From NCBI GenBank assembly GCA_963776505.1, contig CAVZNH010000037.1:16111-80110 (forward strand): DNA of 64,000 bases. The letters are read 5' to 3'. Origin of the DNA: JAMXLO01 sp963776505 (GTDB lineage: Bacteria > Pseudomonadota > Alphaproteobacteria > Acetobacterales > Acetobacteraceae). Position numbers and translations under genes: made by a program. The notes under the pieces are model-generated. The model worked only from the letters and a program-made list of their open reading frames with translations. It was not told the origin of the DNA and did not search any database. Below are positions 56,095-64,000 of the stretch, piece by piece (position 1 is the first letter of the stretch; each line of letters starts with the position of its first letter).

Positions 56095-56661
56095 ATGGAG
56101 GACTGCGTGGCCGATATCCTGCTGGCCGAGTTCGAAGGCCGCGTCTGGCTGGTCAGCGGCGAGGCGCATCTCGACGACCTGCTCGCCAACACGCTGTCGC
56201 CCGATGTCAGCGTCGAGCTGGTGCCGTGCGAAAGTGTCGCCGCCGTCCGCGATCAGTGGGCGCGGCATGGCGGCGACCCTTCGGCCGGCATGCCGTGGCT
56301 GGTGCATCCGAACGTCGTGGCCCGCGTCATGGGAGCGACGCGCGGCGCATCGCCTGACCACGCGATCATGTTCGGCCCATGGTCGGTGTTGCTGGACCAG
56401 GCCGCGTTGGCTGTCATCGTGGCTGCCGCGGCCCAGGCGAACCAGCAGCCCGAGGCAACTGTCACGCTCGCCGAGTACCTGGACCCGGCCGGCCCGCAGG
56501 CGATCGCCGATCTCTCGCGGCTGCGCGCGCAACTGATCGAGGACCAGCTTGCTGCCCACGGCGTGCCCCGCGAACGGATCGGCCGCGTTCAGCGCGCGGT
56601 GAGCGAGGTGCCCGGCATGGCGCAGGAGAGCCAGCGGGTGGACATCCTGCTCGGCCCATAG
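56095..56661 (+). CDS. Divergent T6SS-cluster protein with OmpA-like C-terminal region
   Basis: About 188 residues from ATG 56095 (MEDCVADILLAEFEGRVWLVSGEAHLDDLLANTL). I do not recognise the N-terminal part. The last ~60 residues (ADLSRLRAQLIEDQLAAHGVPRERIGRVQRAVSEVPGMAQESQRVDILLGP) follow the end of OmpA-type peptidoglycan-binding domains, where LSxxRAxxVxxxLxxxGV is followed by RRVDI. The diaminopimelate-binding half is unclear and no signal peptide is visible. It is the only plus-strand gene in the T6SS block, placed between the FHA gene and the sheath fusion. An upstream ATG at 56059 is also in frame. Confidence 0.55.
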   Translation: MEDCVADILLAEFEGRVWLVSGEAHLDDLLANTLSPDVSVELVPCESVAAVRDQWARHGGDPSAGMPWLVHPNVVARVMGATRGASPDHAIMFGPWSVLLDQAALAVIVAAAAQANQQPEATVTLAEYLDPAGPQAIADLSRLRAQLIEDQLAAHGVPRERIGRVQRAVSEVPGMAQESQRVDILLGP

Positions 56662-56689
56662 GGATTGCATGGTTCGGTTCCCCCCGCTG

Positions 56690-58488
56690 CTACTTCAACG
56701 ACGCGAGCAACGCGTCGAGGTCGGCCTCGGGAGCATCCGGCGCGGCTGCCGGCGGCGGCGCATTCAGGCCGGCAAGCAGCGCGTCGAGTTCATCGACCTC
56801 TCCCCCCTTGGCATCGGCGGTATCCGCCGCAGCAGGCGCCGGCGCACTCAGGCCGGCAAGCATCGCGTCAAGGTCATCAGTCGCCCCCGCGGTGATGCCT
56901 GGATCTGCCGGCTCAGCAGCGGCCGCGGGTGCCTCCGGTTCCGACTGATCCGGTTCCGACGCGACATCCGTCGCGGCAGCGGCGACTGGCACTGCGTGGG
57001 GAGTTATCTCCGTCGGCGCCCAGAAGCCGGCAAGCGTCCCGCCGGCGAGCGATGTGAAGCCGCCCAGCCGCACCTCGGGCCGGCCGCGCAGGGACAGCAG
57101 CGGCATCACCCGGTACGCTCGCCACCTGAACCGCCTCGCGCTCGGTGTAGAGCCGCTCGGTGCAGGGCAGGGCGACCTGATCGCCGTCCGCTCCGGCGTA
57201 GACGAAATAGGGCATCTCCCCGACGCCCATCACCGTGCCCAGCCGCATCGCCTTGCCCTGCTGCAGCCAGGTCTCCGCCAGCAGCAGGCCGGACAGCAGC
57301 GCCGGATGGCCCCACAGCATGGCGCCGAGGCCGCCCTGCGGGGTGAACTCCTCGAAGCCGAAGGCGTCGATCGGGTCGCTCTTGCGGCCATAGGGCGGGC
57401 GCAGCAGGAAGCGCGGCGCGGCGAGCCCGAGATACGCCGCCTCCGGCAACTCATGCAGCGCCGACCAGGCGTCCTTGATCAGCGGATGCTGGTCGTGGAA
57501 CCGGGTCTTGAGCGCATCGGGATCGATCCCGGCCACGAACGGCGCGCGGGCCGCCGCGGCGATGCGCGCGACGCGGCCGAGCAGGTCGGCGTGCGGCGGC
57601 GCCAGCTCGAAGCCGTAGAGGCCGATGATCGCCGACAGCGGGCCCTGTGCCGCGTCCAGCGCCGGCTGCTCCACCAGCATGCCGTATAGCCCGGTCTCCT
57701 CCAGCGCATCGGTCGCGGCGAGGTCGGCGGCGAACTCCTCGGCGGAGACGTCGTAGAGCACGATCTCCATGCGCGCGCCGGTCTCGATGCGGCGCACCAG
57801 GAACTCGACGCCGCGCCAGATCGCCTCGGCCGCCTGGAAGTCGGGATGGTGCAGCACCCGGCGCATCGCCGCCGACAGCGCCTCGTCGACGCGCGCGATG
57901 AGCTGATCCTGGCGCGCATCGCGCTTCGGCTGGATGTAAGGGCCGACCAGGCGGCGGATCAGGTCGTCGACCGAGGCTTCCTCGGCGTCCGCCACGGCCG
58001 GGCGGCCGACCAGGCGCGCGAAATCCGACAGCCGGCGATCGGAGGCAACGGCCGCGCCGCGTGCCTTGCGTGGCGCCCGCGGCAATGGCGCGCCGCCGCT
58101 CCAGGACAGCACCTCCTTGGCCGCGCGATCGAAGCCGGTGCGGCTGCCGAGCCTGCGCCGCAGATCGAGCAGCTGCTCGAACAGAGCCACGTTCTCGGCG
58201 AGCTGATCGGGATGGAAATCGTCGAGGCGTCCTGATGGGCACGGTGACCGCGCCGTCGTCCTCGGCCAGCGGCAGCGCGAGCGAAAGCTGCATCCGCTCG
58301 ATGACCTGGTCGAAGTTGTCGACATCGACCTTGATCGGCTTGCCCGCGGCGAGCGCGGCGCCGGTCTCCAGCCTGCCGGCGTTGGCGCGTCCCGAGAAAT
58401 CGCCGAGCAGGGCCAGGCGAAATTTCGCGCCCGCCGCCGCGGCGCGCGGTGCACGGCTGATGCTGCCAAAGCTGACTTCGTAGCGCAT
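56690..58488 (-). CDS. TssB-like/TssC-like sheath fusion with C-terminal LDALL repeats, with two frameshifts
   Basis: About 598 residues. The N-terminal ~110 (RYEVSFGSI .. KFRLALLGDFSGRAN .. KPIKVDVDNFDQVIERMQLSLALPL .. LDDFHPDQLAENVALFEQLLDLRRRLG) look like TssB/VipA. The following ~350 (VDEALSAAMRRVLHHPDFQAAEAIWRGVEFLVRRIE .. LYGMLVEQPALDAAQGPLSAIIGLYGFEL .. GRKSDPIDAFGFEEF) look like the first TssC domain. The usual TssC ending is absent; instead an Ala/Pro-rich tail holds three copies of DxLDAxLAxL (DDLDAMLAGL, DELDALLAGL, ADLDALLASL at the C-terminus). Extra bases near 58230 and 57112 break the frame. It could replace TssB, or be an additional ImpD-like sheath/baseplate part. Confidence 0.82.
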
Positions 58489-58605
58489 GACGTCACTCCC
58501 GACTGAGTGACGGCGCTTTAGCAGCCCGGTTCAGGAGGGCCGGTGACTCGGGTCATACGTCACGCGCCCAGGCGATTTGACGTGGCGCGCTCAATCCACA
58601 TATAT

Positions 58606-58629
58606 TGACCAGTCGAATCGACCAGTCAA
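58606..58629. promoter_or_regulatory. Repeat operator before the toxin-antitoxin genes
   Basis: GACCAGTC occurs twice in direct orientation (58607-58614 and 58620-58627), framed by TTGAC and GTCAA to form an outer inverted repeat. It ends three bases before the first antitoxin ATG. Such repeats are where Phd-type antitoxin and toxin complexes repress their own operon; autoregulation is inferred. Confidence 0.55.
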
Positions 58630-58632
58630 ACC

Positions 58633-58890
58633 ATGGCAACCATCATGCGCGAAATCCAGGCTTCCGAGGCCAAGACCCACCTCCCCCAGCTCCTCGATGA
58701 CGTGGAGCGTGGTGAGACGATCGTCATTACCCGCCATGGCCGCGCCATTGCCCGACTGGTGCCCGAGGCGCATCGCCGGCAGGAAGAGATCGATCGGGCG
58801 ATCCAGAGCATCCGGGCGCTGCGCAGGCACACTGGAAAGATCACTCTGGCCGAGCTGCTGTCGGCTCGTCACGAAGGGCGCAGGTACTGA
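58633..58890 (+). CDS. Phd/YefM-type antitoxin
   Basis: 85 residues. Conserved start REIQASEAKTHLPQLLDDVERGETIVITRHGRAIARLVPE, the Phd/YefM DNA-binding dimer domain, then a toxin-binding tail (IQSIRALRRHTGKITLAELLSARHEGRRY). Two ATGs (58633 and 58645) are possible; the second gives the more usual length. The stop overlaps the toxin start (TGATG). It binds and neutralises the PIN toxin and represses the operon. Confidence 0.9.
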   Translation: MATIMREIQASEAKTHLPQLLDDVERGETIVITRHGRAIARLVPEAHRRQEEIDRAIQSIRALRRHTGKITLAELLSARHEGRRY

Positions 58891-59294
58891 TGCCGTTCGT
58901 CATCGATGCCTCCATTGCGGCGTGTTGGGCCTTCGAGGACGAGGATCATCCTGTCGCAGCGCTGGCCCTCGAGCGTATTCGCAGCGATGAGGCGCTCGTA
59001 CCAAGCCTTTGGTGGTTCGAGGTGCGCAACACGCTGATCGTCAATGAGCGCCGCGGTCGGCTGACCGAGGCCGATGTGACGGTCTTTCTGCGCGGGCTGG
59101 CTCGGCTGGGGGTGACCATCGACCGCACTCCTGACGAGGCGGCGATCCTCACGCTGGCTAGGCGGCACCGGCTGACGGTCTATGAGGCGAGCTATCTCGA
59201 GCTGGCACAGCGGGAAGGGGTTCTGCTCGCGACACTCGATACGGATCTCGTCAATGCGGCACGTGGCGAGAGGCTGCGATTGATCGGAGAGTAA
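58890..59294 (+). CDS. vapC: VapC-type PIN-domain toxin
   Basis: 134 residues. PIN-domain acids are in FVIDASIAACWAFEDED (first Asp), PSLWWFEVRNTLIVNERRGRL (Glu), and ASYLELAQREGVLLATLDTDLVNAA (the two C-terminal Asp). These coordinate Mg for RNA cleavage; VapC toxins usually cut tRNA or rRNA. Coupled to the antitoxin by a one-base overlap. The pair sits at the edge of the T6SS cluster, next to transposon and transporter debris. Confidence 0.92.
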   Translation: MPFVIDASIAACWAFEDEDHPVAALALERIRSDEALVPSLWWFEVRNTLIVNERRGRLTEADVTVFLRGLARLGVTIDRTPDEAAILTLARRHRLTVYEASYLELAQREGVLLATLDTDLVNAARGERLRLIGE

Positions 59295-59314
59295 GGAATT
59301 CGCATGCGCGAGGT

Positions 59315-59830
59315 TGGCGTCCTTTCGCGGGCGAAAGCACAGGCAAGGCTTGCGAAAAAAGTTACCTATGAGAATTTCCTCGGCGGCCCTGCGGTTCTGG
59401 AAGCATTTCGCGCCGGCGCGCTCGACCTCGTGACCATAGGAAACACGCCACCAATCCAGGCACAAGGCGCGGGCGAGCGCATTCTGATCGTCGCCGCCTG
59501 GCAACTGTCGGGGCCGGAGTATGGCCTCGCTGTGCGACCGGCCTCAAGCCGACGAACCGTTCGGCGCCCTTGACGCGCCGACGCGGCTTCGCATGCACGA
59601 ACTGCTTGCTGTTCCGGCTGGCGGAGAGGCATCGCCCTACGGTTCTGATGGTGACGCACGGTGTGGATGGGGTCCTCGTCCTCGCGGACCGGGTGCTGGT
59701 CATGGAGTAAGGTCGCATTATCCTTGATCAGGTCGTGGGTCTGCCTCATCCCTGGCGGAATACCGGCGCACGCTTCGCATCGCTCCGAGGCGATCTGCTC
59801 AGCGCCCTCGGTGTTGTGGCTGAGGTTTGA
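59315..59830 (+). pseudogene. Collapsed sulfonate ABC transporter remnant (SsuA piece joined to SsuB piece)
   Basis: The first part reads KKVTYENFLGGPAVLEAFRAGALDLVTIGNTPPIQAQGAGERILIVAAW, an internal segment of an aliphatic-sulfonate binding protein. From about 59545 the sequence jumps to ADEPFGALDAPTRLRMHELLA, the Walker B region of the matching ATPase, and continues in several frames toward a stop at 59830. Thus the end of ssuA, any permease gene and the first half of the ATPase are missing. The piece is dead. Confidence 0.75.
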
Positions 59831-60146
59831 GCGACCACGGGTCTCAGGTTAGCGGCCCGGCCAGCGTCGCACGCGGTGGCGTCGCAGTGGGGCAGGCAGT
59901 GCCTGTGAGCCGGCCGGCCCAGAGATCCACCTCCCGCCAACACTCCACAAGGCATGGCTCGCTCCGCTCGGGCATGCTCACTACCGAGGTCTGTCAAATC
60001 GCTCGCAACTGCGCCCCCCATTCGCGCGCAATCGCGACCCCTCTTGGGCTTGATGAGCTCCACGGGATGGCGTTTGCGGGTGTTGGGAGGCTGTGGGTAA
60101 GTCGCCTGCCGGAGCGACCGTAGAAGTCTCGCGTAAGGCAGGCCAC

Positions 60147-60900
60147 TTATCCATAGCGACCTCGAGGGCGTGGGTGGCGGCAGTTTCGGTTCTTGAAGCG
60201 CCAGCTGGTGTTGCCGGTTTCGACGATGTCGCAGTGGTGCGTCGGCGGTCGAGCATGGCAGTCGTCATCTTGGCGTCGCAAAAACCTGCGGCCAATCTGC
60301 AAACGCCAGATTGGTGGTGATGAGCAGCGACGTGTTCTCGTAAAGCTTGCTGATCAGATGGGACGGCATTTGGCCGCCGGACTGGCTGAACGGCAAATAG
60401 CCAAGTTCGTCGATGACAATGACATCATAGCGCAGCAGCGTCTCGGCGAGCCGACCGCTGCGACCAGCCGCCTTCTCCTGCTCGAGCTGGTTGACCAGAT
60501 CGACCAGGTTGAAGAACCTGCCGCGCGCACGGCTGCAAATGATCGCGGATGCCACGCCAATGCAGAGATGCGTTTTGCCGGTGCCGTGCCGCCGATAAAA
60601 ATTGCGTTGCGTTTGGCATCGAGGAACGCGCCGGTTGCGTTCGCGCACCTGGCCCTCGTCGATCATCGTGTCGCCAAAGACGAACTTGTCCAGGTCCTTC
60701 AGCACCGGGAACTTGGCGCCACTGATGCGATAGCTGATTGAGCGAGCCTGCCGATGCGTGCGTTCGGCCTGATCAGGCTGGCGATGAGCGGGTCGGTCTC
60801 GTCACGCCGCGCAGGCCTTGCCGGCGATCTCGTCGAAACTCGCGCGCATGCCGTAGAGCTTCGATTCGGTCATGGCGTCCAGGATCTCGTGGCGTTCCAT
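60147..60900 (-). pseudogene. IS21-family helper ATPase (IstB), decayed
   Basis: Begins MERHEILDAMTESKLYGMRASFDEIAGKA and passes through QAERTHRQARSISYRISGAKFPVLKDLD. It continues GTGKTHLCIGVA (Walker A), VIVIDELGYLPFSQSGGQ (Walker B), LYENTSLLITTNLAFADWPQVF and the tail TSWRFKNRN. The frame changes at least four times, so no full IstB can be made. The start overlaps the istA stop (ATGA), as in intact IS21 elements. Confidence 0.85.
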
Positions 60901-62330
60901 CAGGCGACCTTTGGTCTGCTGTCATAGCGGCCGCAATCGGCCACGGGCTCGACCTTCAGGCGCAGGCCATCCGGCGTGGTGATCGAAGCCGGCGTCGGGG
61001 GTTGGTGCCGGCGCGCAGCACGGTCAGGATCACGTCGCCGCTGGCGATCCCCGCCGCGAGCGCCTCGGCGCAGGCAGCCTCCACGGCCGACAAGCCATGA
61101 GCCAATACTGCACCGAGGACTTTGACGAATTGCTGATCGCCGTCGGCATGCTGCTTCAGCTTCGCGCGAACCTGGGCCAGCGCCGGCGGCGATGCCAATC
61201 CTTGAACGGCGCGCCGTTGCGCAATGCACCGGCTTGCGCACCGGCGCCGGCAGATGATGCAAGGATCGTAGATGATCTGATAGCGCCGGAAGTCGCGCGG
61301 ATGGTCGGCACCCCTCGTCGCCGAGAAGAACCACGATGCGCTCAGCATGAGATCGAACCAGCACCATCCGGCCGGCGGCTCGTGCATCAACGCTGTAGCG
61401 ATTATGGTCGGCATGATGAGGCACGTGGTGGTAGCTTGACGGCCTTTTCGACAAAACCATCGAATGGTCCGCGTAATTCCATTAGGCTCGCTTGCTCTTC
61501 CTGGAAAACCTCCAGATCGTCCGGTCCTTGAACTCCGGATGCTTGTGGCGCTTCGCATAAGCGATGCACTGATCTGCAACAGCATTCAGCTCGGCAGGCT
61601 CGATACCGCGGCTTCAGCCGGGACAGCTGATCGCGCAGATTGCCGACTGGTTTTCGACTGTCCTTCTCCAACCGATGCGGGCGTGCAGGCAACTGGCTGG
61701 ACCAGATGATGTGAACGCATCTGGAGAAAACGGCGATTATATTGGCGCGCTTGCCACGAAGATCGCTTCCACCGCAGTCTTCATGTTGTCGTAGATGCCG
61801 CGCCGACAGATGCCGCCGTAAAACTCAAAAGCCTTGTCGTGCGCATCGAACACAGTTCTTGTGTCTCGCGGAAGTGGGCGCGCCGAATGGCATAGGGCTA
61901 TGCGACAGCTTCATGTGCGCCGCCTTGATGACAGCGGCAAACCTGCAGCGTGATGGTCTCGTGGCTCAGTCGAACTGGTAAGCTCGCCGGGCGCAAAGCT
62001 CAGCGGCACAAAGGCGTGCGCAGCATCCGAGCTGCTCGTCGCGCACGATTTGGTGAAACGATGCACGCTGTCATGCGCGCATCGTAACCGCGGCTCGCGC
62101 TCTTCGACAGGCGCTGCGTCGACCGGCGTTCTCGCCGCGGAAGCGTGGTTTCCAGGATCTGGGCAGACTTCACCCGCCCGAGCTTCGGCGCCGGCTGCCG
62201 CCGCGCCTCTTGACGCGGTCTTGTGGCTCGACGACTGCGCTCGGTGGGACGCGGAGCGTCGCCGATCTATCGGCGGCGCTGCTCGATAAGCGCGCCGGAT
62301 ATCGCGGATCCGTCCCGGACATCTCCCCCT
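60900..62330 (-). pseudogene. IS21-family transposase (IstA), decayed
   Basis: In several frames the minus strand gives VHRFTKSCATSSSDAAHAFVPLSFAPGE, then QYNRRFLQMRSHHLVQPVACTPAS, VFQEEQASLMELRGPFDGFVEKAVK, DHNRYSVDARAAGRMVLVRSHAERIVVLLGDE and EPVADCGRYDS. These follow IS21 IstA from its N-terminal half to the end. Numerous indels make it a pseudogene. With istB the element spans about 2.2 kb; its terminal inverted repeats were not identified with confidence. Confidence 0.8.
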
Positions 62331-62568
62331 CCAGGCCGACCTGGGCCTAGGGAGAGACGCTGACCCAGAGCCGAGGGGTCGCGATTGGAAGCAGAACCCG
62401 CCCTCGGGGGTCACTATTACGAGCGATTTCACAGAGGTCCTCTTTGCACTCGCGCCCAGCGATCGGCATTCAGTCCGCGGCCGCCTGGAGCGCCGGTAAT
62501 TCCAGTCATACCCGCCGGCGAATACCGCATGCGACGAGACCTGCATCGAATGCAGTGAGGCCACGGAC
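62331..62568. other. Intergenic region before the repeat-domain gene
   Basis: About 240 bases between the IS21 remnant and the next gene. It probably holds the IS21 end and the promoter of the 62569 gene, but no clear inverted repeat, promoter or hairpin was recognised. Confidence 0.4.
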
Positions 62569-63909
62569 ATGGCAGCCGAAACACCACCGACCGGGATGGA
62601 CCACGCAGAGATGAAGCGGTTTCTGCTCAAGTCGAAACAGGAACCGGTGAACTGCGCTCTCGGGATCGGCGACGACAAGAGTGTCGCGTTGTTGATGCTC
62701 TCGCCGCATCGCTCCGCCAAGTCGCTGCAGGGCGATTTGCAGAAGCAGTTTCCCACCGCCTTCAACACCCGCTTCGGCACGGCGATGGTCGATACCGATG
62801 ACGATCCCACGCTGGTCAAGTTCATGCTCAACAAGGCGGTCACCAGCATGGCGCGCCGGTTGGTGAAGACGCTGAAGGGCACCGGCTTCCGCAAGGTGCA
62901 GATCCTACTGGGGGACGGCACGCCGGTGGAGACCGCGGCCGAGGAGGAAGGTGCGCAGCAGGGTGGCGCCCCTGGCTCTGCGACCAAAGGTGACTCGAAA
63001 CCAGATGCGTCGGCGTTGGCACAGGCATTGGCGGCGCTCGTCCGCCGCATCGCGGACGTCGCTGATGCCACGCAAAAGGAGGTGTTTGCCAAACAGGCGC
63101 GCGAAGCCAACGTCAACATCAAGGTCGGTAATCTCACCTATGCCGCTGTCGGCATCAAATCGCTGCGCCGCGCGCTGGATGCGGTTCCGGGCGGCGGCGA
63201 TACCGCGCCCGCTCGACCGACCGAAGCCGAGCCGGCGGCGGCACCCCCTGCACCGCCTGCCCCGCCGCCAACGGTGAGGCCGGCCCGACGCCGCGGCACT
63301 GTCCGCAGCGCTTGCCGTCCTGGTGCCTCGCGTCGCCTACGTCGCTGACCGTGCGCAAAAGGAGGCGCTGGCCGAACAGGCGCGCGAAGCCAACGTCAAC
63401 ATCAAGACCGGCAACCTCGCCTATGCAGCCGCCGGGATCGAGTCACTGCGCCGCGCGCTCGATGCCCTCGTAGCAGCGAGCACGCCTTCAAAGGCGGCGC
63501 CCCCGTCGTCCGCTTCGCAAGCCGCCATCGTCGTATGTGTCGATCGCGGCCGCGAGATCTGGGCCGCAGCACGCGAAAGGACCGCGGAACAGATCGGCAC
63601 CCTGAGGGAACGCCTCAGCGGCATGCCCGACCCGGACCTCCAGCGTCTCGCGACATTCGATCTGAATGGGACCACCAGTGAACGGAGCGCGGCGCTGCTG
63701 ACCGCGCTCAGCGAAGTCGATGGCGCAGCGCCAGACCGGCAGCCCGATGCGCGCGCGAAGGCGCGCCGCCTGATCAGCGAATTGGTGACTACCTGAAAAT
63801 GGATGCGCTGACCCGGGTCCTCGATGACAATCCGCTCAAAGAGCCCGTCGCGATCCGTGAAACGCTCGGCGCGGCCTTGGCCGAGATCGACCAAACCCTT
63901 GTAGGCTGA
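62569..63909 (+). CDS. Unrecognised protein with a duplicated ~50-residue domain, with frameshifts
   Basis: About 446 residues if one extra base near 63285 and one missing base near 63790 are corrected. The N-terminal part (EMKRFLLKSKQEPVNCALGIGDDKSVALLMLSPHRSAKSLQGDL .. KFMLNKAVTSMARRLVKTLKGTGFRKVQILLGDG) is a compact alpha/beta-looking unit I do not recognise. It is followed by two copies of a helical unit, ADATQKEVFAKQAREANVNIKVGNLTYAAVGIKSLRRALDA and ADRAQKEALAEQAREANVNIKTGNLAYAAAGIESLRRALDA, separated by an Ala/Pro linker. A third helical region ends DALTRVLDDNPLKEPVAIRETLGAALAEIDQTLVG. If the second correction is wrong, the gene ends at 63796. Confidence 0.6.
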
Positions 63910-63920
63910 GGAACCAGAAC

Positions 63921-64000
63921 GATGAGCGAGACGCTCGATCGCGCACCATCCGAGGCAGTCTACGATGACTGGCAGGTGCAGGCCTACAAAGCACTGGGCG
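63921..64000 (+). CDS. Start of a further gene (cut by window end)
   Basis: ATG 63921 opens MSETLDRAPSEAVYDDWQVQAYKALG and runs off the window. It begins 11 bases after the preceding gene, so the two are probably one operon. Too short to assign. Confidence 0.5.

Noticed and set aside
1..64000. Programmed +1 frameshifting as an explanation for the many split genes
   Set aside because: The shift sites share no common slippery codon or stop context that I could see, and housekeeping genes are hit at random places. Sequencing or assembly error is simpler, so this is kept only as an alternative.
1..64000. CRISPR array, tRNA or rRNA genes
   Set aside because: No regularly spaced repeats and no cloverleaf or rRNA-like blocks were recognised on either strand by reading; a tRNAscan or Rfam search would settle this.

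Overview
The window looks like GC-rich chromosomal DNA of an alphaproteobacterium, most likely a Rhodospirillales/Acetobacterales- or Bradyrhizobium-like organism. The reasons are the DUF2852 protein, the sucA-sucB-lpdA cluster, the AtuA/DUF4387 pair, branched-chain amino-acid type ABC transporters, an Imp-type type VI secretion system (T6SS) and a hairpin repeat starting GTCATTGCGAGGAG. No rRNA, tRNA or CRISPR array was recognised. Taxonomy is inference from gene content only.

Layout. 1-5.4 kb: the end of a TetR regulator, a DUF2852 membrane protein and an RND efflux adaptor/pump pair on the minus strand. 5.7-12.7 kb: the 2-oxoglutarate dehydrogenase genes sucA-sucB-lpdA, then pdxA and a SnoaL-like protein. 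12.7-18.3 kb (minus): an SMP-30/gluconolactonase-like gene split by an internal piece of an IS1634-type transposase, a peptide-type ABC binding protein, an atypical SDR and an extradiol-dioxygenase-like VOC protein, which together resemble a small catabolic operon. 18.5-25.8 kb (plus): an MmgE/PrpD protein and a complete Liv-type ABC importer with a degenerate acyl-CoA-ligase-like gene inside it. 25.8-29.7 kb (minus): AtuA-like, DUF4387, alpha/beta hydrolase and amidohydrolase genes, with a short hairpin element that carries an 8-bp target duplication. 29.7-36.3 kb: glycogen phosphorylase, GH24 lysozyme, a membrane/2Fe-2S/adenylate cyclase hybrid divergent from a Crp-type regulator, and a DUF4337 protein.

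36.3-39 kb holds a methyltransferase, a PAAR protein and a divergent Leu/Ala-rich protein that I do not recognise. 39.1-43.6 kb is accessory metabolism (GFA, cupin, MFS, HpaI aldolase) with an IS630 remnant. 44-58.5 kb is a T6SS cluster: hcp, tssC, vgrG, tssM, tssL, tssK, tssJ, an FHA protein, a divergent OmpA-like protein, and a TssB-like/TssC-like fusion whose C-terminal tail repeats a Leu-Asp-Ala-Leu-Leu motif. tssA, tssE, tssF, tssG and the ClpV gene are not in the window. 58.6-62.4 kb has a Phd/VapC toxin-antitoxin pair, a collapsed ssu transporter remnant and a decayed IS21 element. The last 1.4 kb begins an unrecognised gene set with an internally duplicated domain.

An important caveat for the reader: about fifteen otherwise conserved genes are broken by single-base indels, and nearly all of these are one extra base. 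This pattern is more like an assembly with uncorrected insertion errors than real decay. I therefore annotate those genes as single CDSs and give the approximate position of each shift.
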